The notes: generated by a model not told the origin, from the sequence alone. Counted from the stretch's first letter, positions 42,396 through 52,119 are shown. The stretch: 64,000 nt of DNA from Streptomyces xinghaiensis S187 (GCF_000220705.2 NZ_CP023202.1:6850501-6914500); one strand, 5' to 3'. A program made the numbers and translations.

Positions 42396-43658
42396 TCATC
42401 GTTGAACGGCTCGTCGGCGGGACACCGCGTCCACACCGGCGGCGATGAGCAGGACGGAGCCGGTCACAGCGTACTTGACGCCCGAGCTGTACCCCATCAG
42501 ACCCATGCCGTTCTGGATGACGGCGACCACCATGCCGCCGAGCACCGCGTCCACCACCCGGCCGCGGCCGCCGAACAGGCTCGTGCCGCCGATGACGGCC
42601 GCGCCGACCGCCAGCAGCAGGACGTTGCTGCCGCCGGTGTTGGGGTCGACCGAGTTGCCGCGGGAGGCGGCGATGATGCCGCCGACCGCCGCGAGGGTCG
42701 AGCAGATGACGAAGGCGGAGATCCGGATCGCGGAGACGTTGATCCCGGCCCGGCGGGCGGCCTCCGCGTTGCCCCCCACCGCGTAGATGTGCAGGCCGTA
42801 GGAGGTGCGCCGGAGCACGAACGTGCCGATGACGACGAGCACCGCGATGAGCGGCACCACGATCGGCACGCCCTTGAGCGAGTCGACCAGGACGTTGCGG
42901 CTGCGCTCCTGGTTGAGCAGGTGGACGGCGATCCCGCCGAGGACGGCGAGGGAGCCGATGCGGACCGCGAGCAGCGAGGGCGGGGCGAAGGTGAGCCCGC
43001 GGCGGCGGCGGTTGGCCGCCTGCCGCAGCTGGATGACGGCGAACGCCCCGACGCCGGCGGCCAGCAGGGCCCAGCCCAGCGCGGGGGAGAGATTGTCGTT
43101 GGCGATGGCGAGGATCGTCTTGTCGTGGATCGAGACGTTGGTGCCCTCCTTCAGCAGCATCAGCACGATGCCCTGGAAGGCCAGGAAGGCGGCCAGCGTG
43201 ACCACGAAGGAGGGTATGCCGATCCTCGCCACCAGCAGTCCCAGCACCAGGCCGATCAGGACCCCGGTGAGCACGGCCGCGAGGACGGCCCCGTACCAGG
43301 GCCAGCCCATGTCGGTGAGGAGGATGGCGAGCACGGCGGCGCAGACACCGCTGGCGAACCCGGCCGACAGGTCGATCTCGCCGAGGAGGAGGACGAAGAC
43401 CAGGCCCATGGCGATGGCGATGCTGCCGGCGCCCTGGGTCAGGAGGTTGGCGAAGTTGAGGTTGGAGAGGAAGACCGGCCGCAGGATCGCGAAGACGAGG
43501 CAGAGCACGACCAGGCCGAGTATGGCGGGGAAGGAGCCCAGTTCGCCGCCGCGCAGCCGGTTGACGTAGTCGCGGGCGGTGGTGCCCAGGCCGGGCGCGG
43601 CGGGGGCCGGCGGCTGCTTGGCGGGCTGCGGCGGGTCCTGGTGGACGGCGGTGGTCAT
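42396..43658 (-). CDS. xylH: Xylose-type ABC permease XylH
   Basis: 420 aa, ATG overlapping xylG's stop by four bases. About ten helices. IAMGLVFVLLLGEIDLSAGF and GIPSFVVTLAAFLAFQGIVL are the permease signatures of the CUT2 group (RbsC/XylH), and GGNAEAARRAGINV is its coupling loop. It imports D-xylose or a related pentose. Confidence 0.94.
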   Translation of the reverse strand: MTTAVHQDPPQPAKQPPAPAAPGLGTTARDYVNRLRGGELGSFPAILGLVVLCLVFAILRPVFLSNLNFANLLTQGAGSIAIAMGLVFVLLLGEIDLSAGFASGVCAAVLAILLTDMGWPWYGAVLAAVLTGVLIGLVLGLLVARIGIPSFVVTLAAFLAFQGIVLMLLKEGTNVSIHDKTILAIANDNLSPALGWALLAAGVGAFAVIQLRQAANRRRRGLTFAPPSLLAVRIGSLAVLGGIAVHLLNQERSRNVLVDSLKGVPIVVPLIAVLVVIGTFVLRRTSYGLHIYAVGGNAEAARRAGINVSAIRISAFVICSTLAAVGGIIAASRGNSVDPNTGGSNVLLLAVGAAVIGGTSLFGGRGRVVDAVLGGMVVAVIQNGMGLMGYSSGVKYAVTGSVLLIAAGVDAVSRRRAVQR

Positions 43659-44431
43659 GCGGTGGCTCCGTTGGTGGTGGCGAGGCCCAGATCCCCGCTG
43701 CGTCCGGCTGTGATCAGTTCCACGACCTGCGCGTGGGTGACGTCGGTGGTTCTGACCTGGGCGGCCATCCGGCCCAGGTAGAGGGCCGCGATCCGGTCGG
43801 AGACCGCGAAGACGTCGTTGAGGTTGTGCGAGATGAGGACGACGGTGAGGCCGTTGTCGGCCAGCCGCCGGACCAGCTCCAGGACCTGCGCGGTCTGGGC
43901 GACGCCCAGCGCGGCGGTCGGCTCGTCGAGGATGACGACCTTGCTGTTCCACAGCACGGCCTTGGCGATGGCCACGGTCTGCCGCTGGCCGCCGGAGAGG
44001 CTGGCGACGCGCTGGCGCACCGACTTGACGGTCCGTACGGAGAGCCCGGCGAGGGTCTCGGCGGCCATCTCCTCCATCGTCGCCTCGTCCAGGATGAGCC
44101 CGCTGCGCTTCTCCCGGCCCAGGAACATGTTCTGGACGATGTCGAGGTTGTCGCAGAGCGCCAGGTCCTGGTAGACGATCTCGACGCCCAGGGCGGCGGC
44201 GTCCCGCGGGCTGTGCATCTGCACCGGCCGGCCCTCGAAGAGGTACTCACCGGAGTCGAACGAGTGGATGCCGCCGATGCACTTGACCAGGGTGGACTTG
44301 CCGGCTCCGTTGTCGCCGACGAGCGCGGTCACCTCGCCCGGGTGGGCGGTGAAGTTCACGTCGTGCAGGACCTGCACCGGTCCGAAGCTCTTGTCGATCC
44401 CGCGCAGTTCCAGGATCGGGGTGGCGGTCAT
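43655..44431 (-). CDS. xylG: Xylose-type ABC ATPase XylG
   Basis: 258 aa, a single ATPase domain (many CUT2 ATPases such as RbsA have two). Walker A GDNGAGKSTLVK, Q-loop VYQDLALCDNL, signature LSGGQRQTVAIA, Walker B VVILDEPTAALG, and H-loop ISHN are intact. Operon xylF-G-H. Confidence 0.95.
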   Translation of the reverse strand: MTATPILELRGIDKSFGPVQVLHDVNFTAHPGEVTALVGDNGAGKSTLVKCIGGIHSFDSGEYLFEGRPVQMHSPRDAAALGVEIVYQDLALCDNLDIVQNMFLGREKRSGLILDEATMEEMAAETLAGLSVRTVKSVRQRVASLSGGQRQTVAIAKAVLWNSKVVILDEPTAALGVAQTAQVLELVRRLADNGLTVVLISHNLNDVFAVSDRIAALYLGRMAAQVRTTDVTHAQVVELITAGRSGDLGLATTNGATA

Positions 44432-44457
44432 GGGGGGATGGCTCCTTGGGGTCGGGT

Positions 44458-44508
44458 GCCGCGGGCCCCGGCACGCGGCGCGCGGTGCGCCGGGCCGGGA
44501 CCCGCGGC
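44458..44508 (-). terminator. Hairpin between xylF and xylG
   Basis: GCCGCGGG (44458-44465) pairs with CCCGCGGC (44501-44508), with further GC pairing inside. Placed like the hairpin after cebE, where it would favour the binding protein. Confidence 0.5.
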
Positions 44509-44525
44509 GGGACGGACGGACCGGG

Positions 44526-45623
44526 TTACTTGATGCCGGCCTCGGCGCAGAGGTCGGCGTACTTCTGGGTGCAGAGCTCCGCCTTGGTCACGTAGCCGTC
44601 GTCCACGACGTCCTTGACGTTGTCCTTGAAGATGGCCACCGGGGTCTCCAGCACCGCCGGCACGTCCCGCTTGCCCTCGGGGTCGCGGACGGTCGCGTTG
44701 GTCTCGGCCTTCTCGCCCTTGGCCAGGGAGATCGCGAGCTCGGCGGTGGCGTCCGCCTCCTTCTTGATGGCCTTGTAGACCGTCATGCACTGGTCACCGG
44801 CGAGGATGTTCTGCAGGCCCTGGACGGTGGCGTCCTGGCCGGTCACCGGGACCTTGCCGTTGCGGTTCTGCTTGCGCAGGATGGCGATCGCCGCGTTGCC
44901 CAGGCCGTCGTTGGCGGCCAGGACCCCGTCGATCCCCGGCTCCTTGGTGAGCATCTGCTCGAAGATGGTGCCGGCCTGCGCGTTGTCCCAGTCCGGGACG
45001 GACTGGTTGGGTCCCTTGACGTACTCGCCCGACGCGTACTTGGGGTCGAGGACGCCGTCGTAGCCCTCGGCGAACAGCTTGGCGTTGTTGTCGGTGGGGG
45101 AGCCGTTGAGCTCCGCGACCATCGGCTTCTCGGCCTTCTTCTCGGCCAGGCACTTCCCGAGGCCCTCGCCCTGCAGCCGGCCGACTTCCACGTTGTCGAA
45201 GCTGACGTAGTACTGGGCGGAGCCGCCGAGGGTGAGCCGGTCGTAGTCGATGGTGGCGACACCCTGCGACTTGGCCTTGTCCAGGACGGCCTTGCCGGTG
45301 CCGCTGTCCAGGTTGACGATGATCAGGACGCCGACCCCGCTGGTGATCATCTGGTCGGCGATGGTCTGGAAGGTCTGCTTGTCGCCCTGCGCGTTCTGGA
45401 TGTCGTAGTCCACCCCCGCCTTCTTGAAGGCCGCGGCCAGGTACTTCCGGTCCGCGGTCTCCCAGCGGTCGGAGGACTTGCTGTCCGGGAGGATCACGCC
45501 GATCTTCGGCTTCTTGCCGTCCGAACCGGCGGCCCCGTCCGGCGAGGATTCGTCGCCGCAGGCGGTGAGAGTGGACGCGAGCAGGGTCGCCGAGGCGACG
45601 GTGAGGAGGAGTCCCTTGCGCAT
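44526..45623 (-). CDS. xylF: Xylose-binding lipoprotein XylF
   Basis: 365 aa. Lipobox LTACGDES (Cys near residue 22), then a CUT2 binding-protein fold: IGVILPDSKSSDRWETADRK, IIVNLDSGTGKAVLDKAKSQ, VAELNGSPTDNNAKLFAEGY, GVLAANDGLGNAAIAILRKQ and VPVTGQDATVQGLQNI. It is nearest to D-xylose binding proteins. The stop codon is TAA. Confidence 0.95.
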   Translation of the reverse strand: MRKGLLLTVASATLLASTLTACGDESSPDGAAGSDGKKPKIGVILPDSKSSDRWETADRKYLAAAFKKAGVDYDIQNAQGDKQTFQTIADQMITSGVGVLIIVNLDSGTGKAVLDKAKSQGVATIDYDRLTLGGSAQYYVSFDNVEVGRLQGEGLGKCLAEKKAEKPMVAELNGSPTDNNAKLFAEGYDGVLDPKYASGEYVKGPNQSVPDWDNAQAGTIFEQMLTKEPGIDGVLAANDGLGNAAIAILRKQNRNGKVPVTGQDATVQGLQNILAGDQCMTVYKAIKKEADATAELAISLAKGEKAETNATVRDPEGKRDVPAVLETPVAIFKDNVKDVVDDGYVTKAELCTQKYADLCAEAGIK

Positions 45624-45936
45624 GAGCAGGGTCCTTTCTGGGGGTGCGACGGGACGACCGTCCGCACGGTTCTACGGGAGGCTTACGGGATGAGAAGCGC
45701 GCTCTCGACCGGTTCGCGGGTGTTGGTGGGGAACGACCCGACTGAATGTTGTGAGCGGGAACTTATGGGCCCCGCCGGGGGTGGCGCCACCCCTGGGACG
45801 GGAGAATTTGTTGGGCGCTATAACAATCAGGTGACGCAGCCGTCACCGCGGCGTGCCGCGCGCCGGTGACCGGTGGCGGTCCCGGCCCCGCCCGGACGCC
45901 CGGGGCCGGGACGGGCCGTTCGTTACGGTGGCCGTC
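45624..45936. promoter_or_regulatory. xylF promoter region with ROK-type inverted repeat
   Basis: 313 bp between divergent xylF and the methyltransferase gene. TTGTT (45808-45812) and AACAA (45822-45826) form an inverted repeat with a 9-bp centre (GGGCGCTAT) in a locally AT-rich patch, a plausible ROK/XylR operator. It lies about 185 bp from the xylF start. No other gene is seen. Confidence 0.45.
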
Positions 45937-46665
45937 ATGTTCTCCGACCAGGGCCCGACCCTCCGCGAACTCGCCGTCCAGGCCCTCTCCTCCGTCGAGC
46001 ACGGCTACGACCTGCTCGCCCCCAAGTTCGACCGGACGCCGTACCGCACCCCCGACCGCGTGCTCGACGCCGTCACCACCGCGCTCCGGCCGCTGGGGCC
46101 CTTCGGGACCGGACTGGACCTCTGCTGCGGCACCGGGGCCGGCCTGGGCGTGCTGCGCCGGGTGTGCCGGGAGCGGGTGGTCGGCGTCGACTTCAGCGCG
46201 GGCATGCTCGCCGTGGCCGGCTCCGCCGTTCCCGCCACCCCCGGCAGTCCGGCCGTGGACCGGGTGCGGGCCGACGTCCGGCGGCTGCCCTTCGCCGGGG
46301 CCTTCGACCTGGCCGTCAGCTTCGGCGCCCTGGGGCACTTCCTTCCGGAGGAGCGGCCCGCCCTCTTCGCCCGGGTGCACGCGGCGCTGCGGCCGGGCGG
46401 GGTGTTCGCCTTCCCGCTGCCGGCCCCGCCCGCGGTCGGTTCGCGGCCCTACTGGGCGCTGTGGGGCTTCGACGCCGCGATGCGTGTCCGCAACGCGCTC
46501 TGGCGGCCCCGCTTCGTCATGTACTACCGGACCCTCGGTCTCGCCGACGCGCGCGGGGAGCTGACCGCGGCCGGGTTCACGGTGGGTACGGCGCCCCTGG
46601 AGGAGCTCGGCCGGCGGCCGGACGGCAGCCCCCGCTGCCGCCTCGTCGTCGCCCGCCGGGACTGA
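45937..46665 (+). CDS. Class I SAM-dependent methyltransferase
   Basis: 242 aa; ATG at 45937 (a GTG nine bases earlier is possible, both with weak ribosome binding sites). Motif I LDLCCGTGAGLGVLRR, motif II VVGVDFSAGML, VRADVRRLPFAGAFDLAVSF (post-motif) and ALRPGGVFAFPLP (motif III) are clear. It resembles the UbiE/Coq5-like group. Substrate unknown. Confidence 0.88.
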   Translation: MFSDQGPTLRELAVQALSSVEHGYDLLAPKFDRTPYRTPDRVLDAVTTALRPLGPFGTGLDLCCGTGAGLGVLRRVCRERVVGVDFSAGMLAVAGSAVPATPGSPAVDRVRADVRRLPFAGAFDLAVSFGALGHFLPEERPALFARVHAALRPGGVFAFPLPAPPAVGSRPYWALWGFDAAMRVRNALWRPRFVMYYRTLGLADARGELTAAGFTVGTAPLEELGRRPDGSPRCRLVVARRD

Positions 46666-46818
46666 TCCCGGAGGGCCGCGGGAACGGGACAACCCGGCAC
46701 GGGGGGTGTGAACGGGCCGCAACGGGGAACTCCGGCGGAATTGCGGCGCGGGGGAGCGGAGATCCCGCGCCGACGGGGCGCGGGAGTGCCCCGGCGCCGC
46801 CCGAGGAGGAGGAACCCT

Positions 46819-47964
46819 GTGAGAGCCGTCGTGTACCAGGAGCCGTACGACGTGGCGGTGGAGGACGTCGAGGACGCCCGGATCGAGGACCCCACCGACG
46901 TGGTCATCAAGGTGACCACCTCGGCGATCTGCGGCTCCGACCTCCACATGTACGAGGGCCGTACCGGAGCCGAGCCCGGCATCGTCTTCGGCCACGAGAA
47001 CATGGGCGTCGTGCAGGAGACCGGGCCGGGAGTCGCCGGGATCCGCGAGGGAGACCGGGTCGTTCTGCCGTTCAACGTGGCCTGCGGATTCTGCAAGAAC
47101 TGTCTGGCCGGCAACACCGGCTTCTGCCTGACCGTCAACGAGGGCTTCGCGGGCGGCGCGTACGGCTATGTGTCGATGGGCCCCTACCGCGGCGGGCAGG
47201 CCGAATACCTGCGGGTCCCCTTCGCCGACTTCAACTGCCTGAAACTGCCGCCCGGCGACGAGCACGAGGACGACTTCGCGCTGCTCGCCGACATCTTCCC
47301 CACCGGCTACCACGCCACCGAACTGGCCCGGGTCTCGCCGGGTGAGACCGTCTGCGTCTTCGGCGCCGGACCGGTGGGCCTGATGGCGGCGTACTCCGCG
47401 CAACTCCGCGGTGCCTCCCGCGTCTTCGTCGTCGACCGGCAGCCGGACCGGCTCCGCCTCGCCGAGCGGATCGGCGCGGTCCCCGTCGACTTCGGCCAGG
47501 GCGACGCGGCCGAGCAGATCAAGGAGCAGACCGGGGGTGAGGGCACCGACAAGGGCATCGATGCCGTGGGCTACCAGGCGACCGCGCGCGAGGGGGAGGA
47601 ACAGCCCGCCATCGTCCTCAACGCCCTGGTCGAGTCGGTCCGGCCGACCGGGATGCTGGGGGTCGTGGGCCTGTACGTCCCGGAGGACCCGGGCGGCCCG
47701 AGCGAGCACGCCCAGAAGGGCGAACTCCTCTTCCGCATCGGCAAGTTCTTCGAGAAGGGCCTGCGGATGGCCACCGGCCAGGCCAACGTCAAGGCGTACA
47801 ACCGGCAGCTGCGCGACCTCATCATCGCCGGACGGGCCGAGCCCGGCTTCGTCGTCTCGCACCGCCTGCCGCTGGAGGACGCCCCGGACGCCTACCGGCG
47901 CTTCGACCGGCGGGAGGACGGCTGGACCAAGGTGCTGCTCAAACCGGGACGGGCCGCCGCCTGA
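46819..47964 (+). CDS. Zinc alcohol dehydrogenase, glutathione-independent formaldehyde-dehydrogenase type
   Basis: 381 aa, GTG start after GAGGAGGAGG. Catalytic zinc Cys in SAICGSDLHMYEG, HENMG, structural zinc Cys cluster CGFCKNCLAGNTGFC, Rossmann VCVFGAGPVGLMAAYSAQL, and VKAYNRQLRDLIIAGRAEPG. The long insertion and the motif set match FdhA-type dehydrogenases, which oxidise formaldehyde or other aldehydes with tightly bound NAD. Confidence 0.92.
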   Translation: MRAVVYQEPYDVAVEDVEDARIEDPTDVVIKVTTSAICGSDLHMYEGRTGAEPGIVFGHENMGVVQETGPGVAGIREGDRVVLPFNVACGFCKNCLAGNTGFCLTVNEGFAGGAYGYVSMGPYRGGQAEYLRVPFADFNCLKLPPGDEHEDDFALLADIFPTGYHATELARVSPGETVCVFGAGPVGLMAAYSAQLRGASRVFVVDRQPDRLRLAERIGAVPVDFGQGDAAEQIKEQTGGEGTDKGIDAVGYQATAREGEEQPAIVLNALVESVRPTGMLGVVGLYVPEDPGGPSEHAQKGELLFRIGKFFEKGLRMATGQANVKAYNRQLRDLIIAGRAEPGFVVSHRLPLEDAPDAYRRFDRREDGWTKVLLKPGRAAA

Positions 47965-48010
47965 GGGCGCCCGGAACGACCGGGTCCTGAGCTGAACCGG
48001 GCCCCCGGAG

Positions 48011-48044
48011 CGGAGGGCGCCGCCGGAGCCGGCGGCGCCCTCCG
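48011..48044. terminator. Perfect 16-bp hairpin terminator
   Basis: Arms 48011-48026 and 48029-48044; loop AG. Between the convergent dehydrogenase and MMPL genes. Confidence 0.85.
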
Positions 48045-48099
48045 GCGGGTGCGGCGCAGCCGCGCCGCCCCGGGACGGACACCGGGCGCCGGGGCCGGA

Positions 48100-50259
48100 T
48101 CAGTCGTGGGCGAAGCGGACGTCGGGCAGGATCCGGCGCAGCCAGGCGGGGGACCACCAGGCGGCCCGGCCGGTCAGCCGCAGCAGCACCGGCAGCAGCA
48201 CCAGCCGTACCAGCAGGGCGTCCAGCAGGACGGCGACGCCGAGGACGATGCCCATCTCCTTGGGCGGCAGCGGCTTCGCGAGGGCGAAGGTGAAGAAGAC
48301 GGCGACCATCACCCCGGCCGCCGCGAAGATCACCCGGCCGGAGTGCGCCAGCGAGCCGACCATCGCGTCGCGCGGGTCGCCGCTCCGCTCGAAGTGCTCC
48401 TTGGCGGAGGACAGCAGGAAGACGGTGTAGTCCATGGCGATCGCGAAGATCATGGCGAAGAAGAACACCGGGGCCCAGGCGTCCAGGAAACCCTGAGAGG
48501 TGAAGCCCAGCGGACCGGCGCCCCAGCCCTCCTGGAAGATCAGCCGGGCGGCGCCGAACGCGGCACCCGTCGACAGCAGGCTGGCCAGGGTGCCCAGCGC
48601 CGAGATCAGCGGCGCCTGCAGGGCCAGCAGGAGCAGGGCGAAACCGAGGACCAGGACCACGCCGATGACCAGCGGGGCCTTGTCGCTCAGCAGCTTCTGC
48701 AGGTCGAGGTTCTCCGCCGCGGCGCCGCCCACCAGCGCCTCCTCGGGCAGGGTGGCGCGCAGGTCGTCGAGCGTCCCGCCCAGGGCCGGATCCGAGGGGC
48801 CCACCTCCGGTACGGCCTGGATCATCGACAGCCCGGAGCCGTCCGGGGCGGGCTGCGCGGGCAGGACGGCCGCGAGGCCGGGAGACCGCTCCAGCACGGC
48901 GGCGGTGTCGTTCGCCCGGACACTCGGAGTGATCACCTGAAGGGTGCCGGGGGCACCGGGACCGAACGCCTCGCTCACGGCCGCGTAACCGGCCCGCGCC
49001 GAGGCGTCCTCGTCCACCACGGTGATCGACGGCATCGCGGTGCGCAGCCCGAACACCGGGACGGCCAGCGCCACCAGGACGGCCAGCGACGCCGCGCCGT
49101 AGAGCAGCGGACGGCGCCACAGGCGCTCGCCCCAGGCGGCGAACACGGGCGAACGGTGCTCGCCCGCCTTCACCCAGGGCAGCGCCACGGCGTTCACCCG
49201 GTGGCCGAGCCCGCCCAGCACGGCCGGGAGCAGGGTCAGGGTGGCGGCGAGCACGAAGAGCACCGCGAGCATGATCCCCCCGGCCATGGACCGGAAGGCC
49301 GGCGCGGGCACCAGCATCACGGCGGACAGGCTGATCACGACGGTGATCCCGGAGAGCAGCACGGCCTTGCCCGCGGTGTCCATGGTCTCGGTGACCGCCC
49401 GGACGGGCGTGTCCGCCCGGCTCAGGGCGCCGCGGAAGCGCATCACCAGGAACAGGGCGTAGTCGATGCCGAGCGCGAGGGCGAACATCATCGCGAAGTT
49501 CATCGCCCAGACGGAGATCGGCGTCAGCTCGTTGAGCAGGACCAGACAGCCGGCCGAGGCGACCAGCCCGGCCAGGGTCAGCAGCAGCGGCAGCCCGGCG
49601 GCGACGAGTGAGCCGAAGGCCAGCACCAGGACGGCCAGCGTCACCGGCCAGGACAGCACCTCCGCGCGGATCATCGCGTCGTGATTGGCCTCGTTGAAGT
49701 CGCTCCACAGCACCGAGGAACCGGTGGCGTGCACGGTGATGCCGTTCCGCGACAGGTCCTCCAGGGGCTCCTTGAGGTCGTCGGCGGCCCGCACCATGTC
49801 GTTGGTGTCCGCGGCGGCGCCGCCGAGCACGATGGCGGTGCGCCCGTCGGGACTGACGGTGGCCCCGGGGCGCGGCCGGATCACCTCGGAGACGCGGTCG
49901 TCGGCCTCCAGCTCCCGCACGACCCCGGCGATGACCCGCCGTACCGAGGGGTCCGTCACCTGCCGGTCGGCGGAGACCACCACCTGCAGGGCGGACGAGG
50001 CGTTGCCGCCGAAGTGCTCCCGGGCGAGCTCGCGGACCCGGACCGACTCCGAGCCGTCCGCCTGCCAGCCCGCGCCCGACAGGGCCGAATTGACCTGCGG
50101 GGCGAAGACGCCCAGGGCGGCCACGACCACCAGCCAGGCGAGGAGGACGAGCCTGGTGTGGCCGGCGGCCCAGGCGCCCAGCCGGCCCAGCGGCCCCGGT
50201 CCGTGGGCCACGCCGGCACCCGGCGGCACGGGTGCGGCGTTCGGTGGCAGGGAGCTCAT
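48100..50259 (-). CDS. MMPL/RND-type membrane exporter
   Basis: 719 aa; ATG at 50259 with GGAGGACG upstream. Twelve helices in two repeats, each beginning with one helix and a large outer loop. RND features: GIDYALFLVMRFRGALSR (first repeat) and AMDYTVFLLSSAKEHFERSG (second) with conserved Asp-Tyr pairs, and a HTRLVLLAWLVVV helix near the start. Mycobacterial MMPLs export lipids; Streptomyces ones often export pigments or lipids. No substrate clue. Confidence 0.92.
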   Translation of the reverse strand: MSSLPPNAAPVPPGAGVAHGPGPLGRLGAWAAGHTRLVLLAWLVVVAALGVFAPQVNSALSGAGWQADGSESVRVRELAREHFGGNASSALQVVVSADRQVTDPSVRRVIAGVVRELEADDRVSEVIRPRPGATVSPDGRTAIVLGGAAADTNDMVRAADDLKEPLEDLSRNGITVHATGSSVLWSDFNEANHDAMIRAEVLSWPVTLAVLVLAFGSLVAAGLPLLLTLAGLVASAGCLVLLNELTPISVWAMNFAMMFALALGIDYALFLVMRFRGALSRADTPVRAVTETMDTAGKAVLLSGITVVISLSAVMLVPAPAFRSMAGGIMLAVLFVLAATLTLLPAVLGGLGHRVNAVALPWVKAGEHRSPVFAAWGERLWRRPLLYGAASLAVLVALAVPVFGLRTAMPSITVVDEDASARAGYAAVSEAFGPGAPGTLQVITPSVRANDTAAVLERSPGLAAVLPAQPAPDGSGLSMIQAVPEVGPSDPALGGTLDDLRATLPEEALVGGAAAENLDLQKLLSDKAPLVIGVVLVLGFALLLLALQAPLISALGTLASLLSTGAAFGAARLIFQEGWGAGPLGFTSQGFLDAWAPVFFFAMIFAIAMDYTVFLLSSAKEHFERSGDPRDAMVGSLAHSGRVIFAAAGVMVAVFFTFALAKPLPPKEMGIVLGVAVLLDALLVRLVLLPVLLRLTGRAAWWSPAWLRRILPDVRFAHD

Positions 50260-50479
50260 GTTCTCGTCCTCCGCACCCCGGCGGGCGGTGCTCCCGCGCG
50301 ATGGCGTCCGGTCCTGCAGCGATGAAGGGATCACCTCTGCCTACCAGCAGGCGGACCCGGGCTCCTCCGCACGGACACCGGAGAACCACACCGAACAGCC
50401 GAACAGCCGAACACGGACGCACGGACGGCCCGCCCGGAGGCGGGGACGGCCGGTGGTCTCCCGGGCCGGCCGGCGCCGC

Positions 50480-50893
50480 TCAGTCGCCGCTGACGCGGAC
50501 GTTCGCCGCCAGCGGGCAGAAGCGGATCGCCTCGTCGATCAGGTCCGACCGGGCGTCCCCCTCCAGCCCGGGCAGCTCGATGGTGACGTCCGCGGCCAGG
50601 GAGTAGCGCAGGGCGCCGTCGTGCTCCAGGGACACCTCGGCGGTGACGCTGCTGCCGGCCGCGTCCGAGCCGCGGACCCCGGCCGCCAGTTCGAGCGCCT
50701 GGTGCATGCACGTCGCCACGGCCGCCGCGTACAGCTGTTCGGGACTCCAGCCGGACCGTTCGTCGAGCCCACCGGGCGCCGTGGGGTTCACCACGGGCAG
50801 CGTCCGGCCCCCGTCCCCGCTCACACGGACCTCCGTCACCCCCGGCCGGGACTCGACCGCCGTGGTGTAGAGCGCGCGCTGCTGGGTCGTCAT
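50480..50893 (-). CDS. ohr: OsmC/Ohr organic hydroperoxide reductase
   Basis: 137 aa, ATG with GAAGGAGC upstream. Peroxidatic Cys in AAAVATCMHQALELAA and resolving Cys in AIRFCPLAANVRV are both intact; Arg needed for catalysis is likely in the early strand. It detoxifies organic peroxides using lipoylated proteins. No OhrR repressor gene is adjacent. Confidence 0.93.
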   Translation of the reverse strand: MTTQQRALYTTAVESRPGVTEVRVSGDGGRTLPVVNPTAPGGLDERSGWSPEQLYAAAVATCMHQALELAAGVRGSDAAGSSVTAEVSLEHDGALRYSLAADVTIELPGLEGDARSDLIDEAIRFCPLAANVRVSGD

Positions 50894-51261
50894 CTCTGCT
50901 CCTTCCGCCGGATGCCTCCCTCCAGTCTCGGCCGGTCCGGCCCCACCGGCGACCGCAGCCGTGGCCACCCCGCTGACCAGGGACGACAGAGGGCCGGCAC
51001 GACCGGGCCACGGAGCGTACGGCCACGCGCACGGCCGTAGACCGCGCCGGGACGCGCCGGCGCCGCCGCCGGGACGCGCCGGCGGCGGCGGGAGCGCGGC
51101 GGGCGGCCACGGGCATCCGGCCGTACGCCGGATTGCCGCCCCTGCGCACCGGACACACAGTGGAGACCGGGAGCCACCGGCGCGGCGGCACCGCCCGCGC
51201 GGGACCGCACCCGCGGCCACCGGTCCTCCCCGTGCCGGCCAGCCCGCGGAGGAGAGAGACA
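50894..51261. other. Divergent intergenic region (ohr / usp)
   Basis: 368 bp of very GC-rich sequence. CCGCCGCCGG and CCGGCGGCGG near 51062-51090 can form a hairpin. No coding sequence or clear promoter is recognised, though both flanking genes must start here. Confidence 0.4.
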
Positions 51262-52119
51262 TTGCTGCATTCGGTTGTCGCGGGGGTCGACGGATCCCCG
51301 CAGAGCCTGACCGCCGCGGACTGGGCGGCGCGCGAAGCGGTGCTCCGCGGCCGGCCGCTGCGCATCGTCTGCGCCAGGGAGGCGCTGCCGAGCGACGCGG
51401 AGAAGGCCCTGGGCCCGCAGAACGGGTACGCCTGGGCGGAGGAGCGGCTGGAGCAGCTCGAGCGGCGCCTCCGCGAGCGCCATCCGGATCTGCCGGTGGA
51501 GATCCTGCGGGAGTCCGGGTCTCCCGTGGAGAACGTCCTCGGCCAGGACGCCGAGCTGCTGGTGCTCGGTTCCCGCGGGCTGACCGGCGTGGCCGGGCAT
51601 CTCATGGGCTCGGTGAGTCTGGCCGTCGTCGGCCGCTCCGAGCGGCCCGTGGTCCTCGTACGGGCCGGGTACGACCCCGGTGCGCCCGAGCACGGGGCCG
51701 TCGCCGTCGGCTTCGACTTCCACCACGAGGCGGACGAGCCCGTCGCGTTCGCCTTCGAGGCCGCCGCCGCCCGCGGCGCCGTGATCAGGGCCGTCCACGT
51801 CTGGGACGCCCAGCGCGCCTACGGCTGGGCCACGATCCCGCAGGACATGGAGGTGCTCGACGAGTACGAGGCACCGGCGAGACGGTATCTCGCCGACGCG
51901 GTCGCCCCGTGGCGGGAGAGGTACCCGTCGGTCGGGATCACCGAGGAGGTGGTCCGCGGCAGTGCCGGTCCCGGTCTCATCACCGCCGGTACGGGCACCG
52001 ATCTGCTGGTCGTCGGCCACCGCGTCCGCGGGAAGGGCCGCCCCTCACCGCTCGGCCACGTCACCCACGCGGTGCTGCACCACGCGCCCTGCCCGGTCGC
52101 GGTGGTCCCGCACGGCTGA
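51262..52119 (+). CDS. Tandem universal stress protein with TTG start
   Basis: 285 aa. The start chosen is TTG at 51262 because GGAGGAGAG lies just before it and the Usp fold begins at once (VVAGVDGSPQSLTAADW). Two Usp domains: first ATP signature LGSRGLTGVAGHLMGSVS, second LVVGHRVRGKGRPSPLGHVT, the latter altered (Gly-Lys-Gly-Arg). It sits opposite ohr, as a stress pair. Confidence 0.9.
   Translation: MLHSVVAGVDGSPQSLTAADWAAREAVLRGRPLRIVCAREALPSDAEKALGPQNGYAWAEERLEQLERRLRERHPDLPVEILRESGSPVENVLGQDAELLVLGSRGLTGVAGHLMGSVSLAVVGRSERPVVLVRAGYDPGAPEHGAVAVGFDFHHEADEPVAFAFEAAAARGAVIRAVHVWDAQRAYGWATIPQDMEVLDEYEAPARRYLADAVAPWRERYPSVGITEEVVRGSAGPGLITAGTGTDLLVVGHRVRGKGRPSPLGHVTHAVLHHAPCPVAVVPHG

Noticed and set aside
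45763..47862. 699-codon leftward frame opposite the methyltransferase and dehydrogenase genes
   Set aside because: Composition is Gly/Val/Asp/His-rich without any recognisable fold, and both forward genes have complete catalytic motifs.
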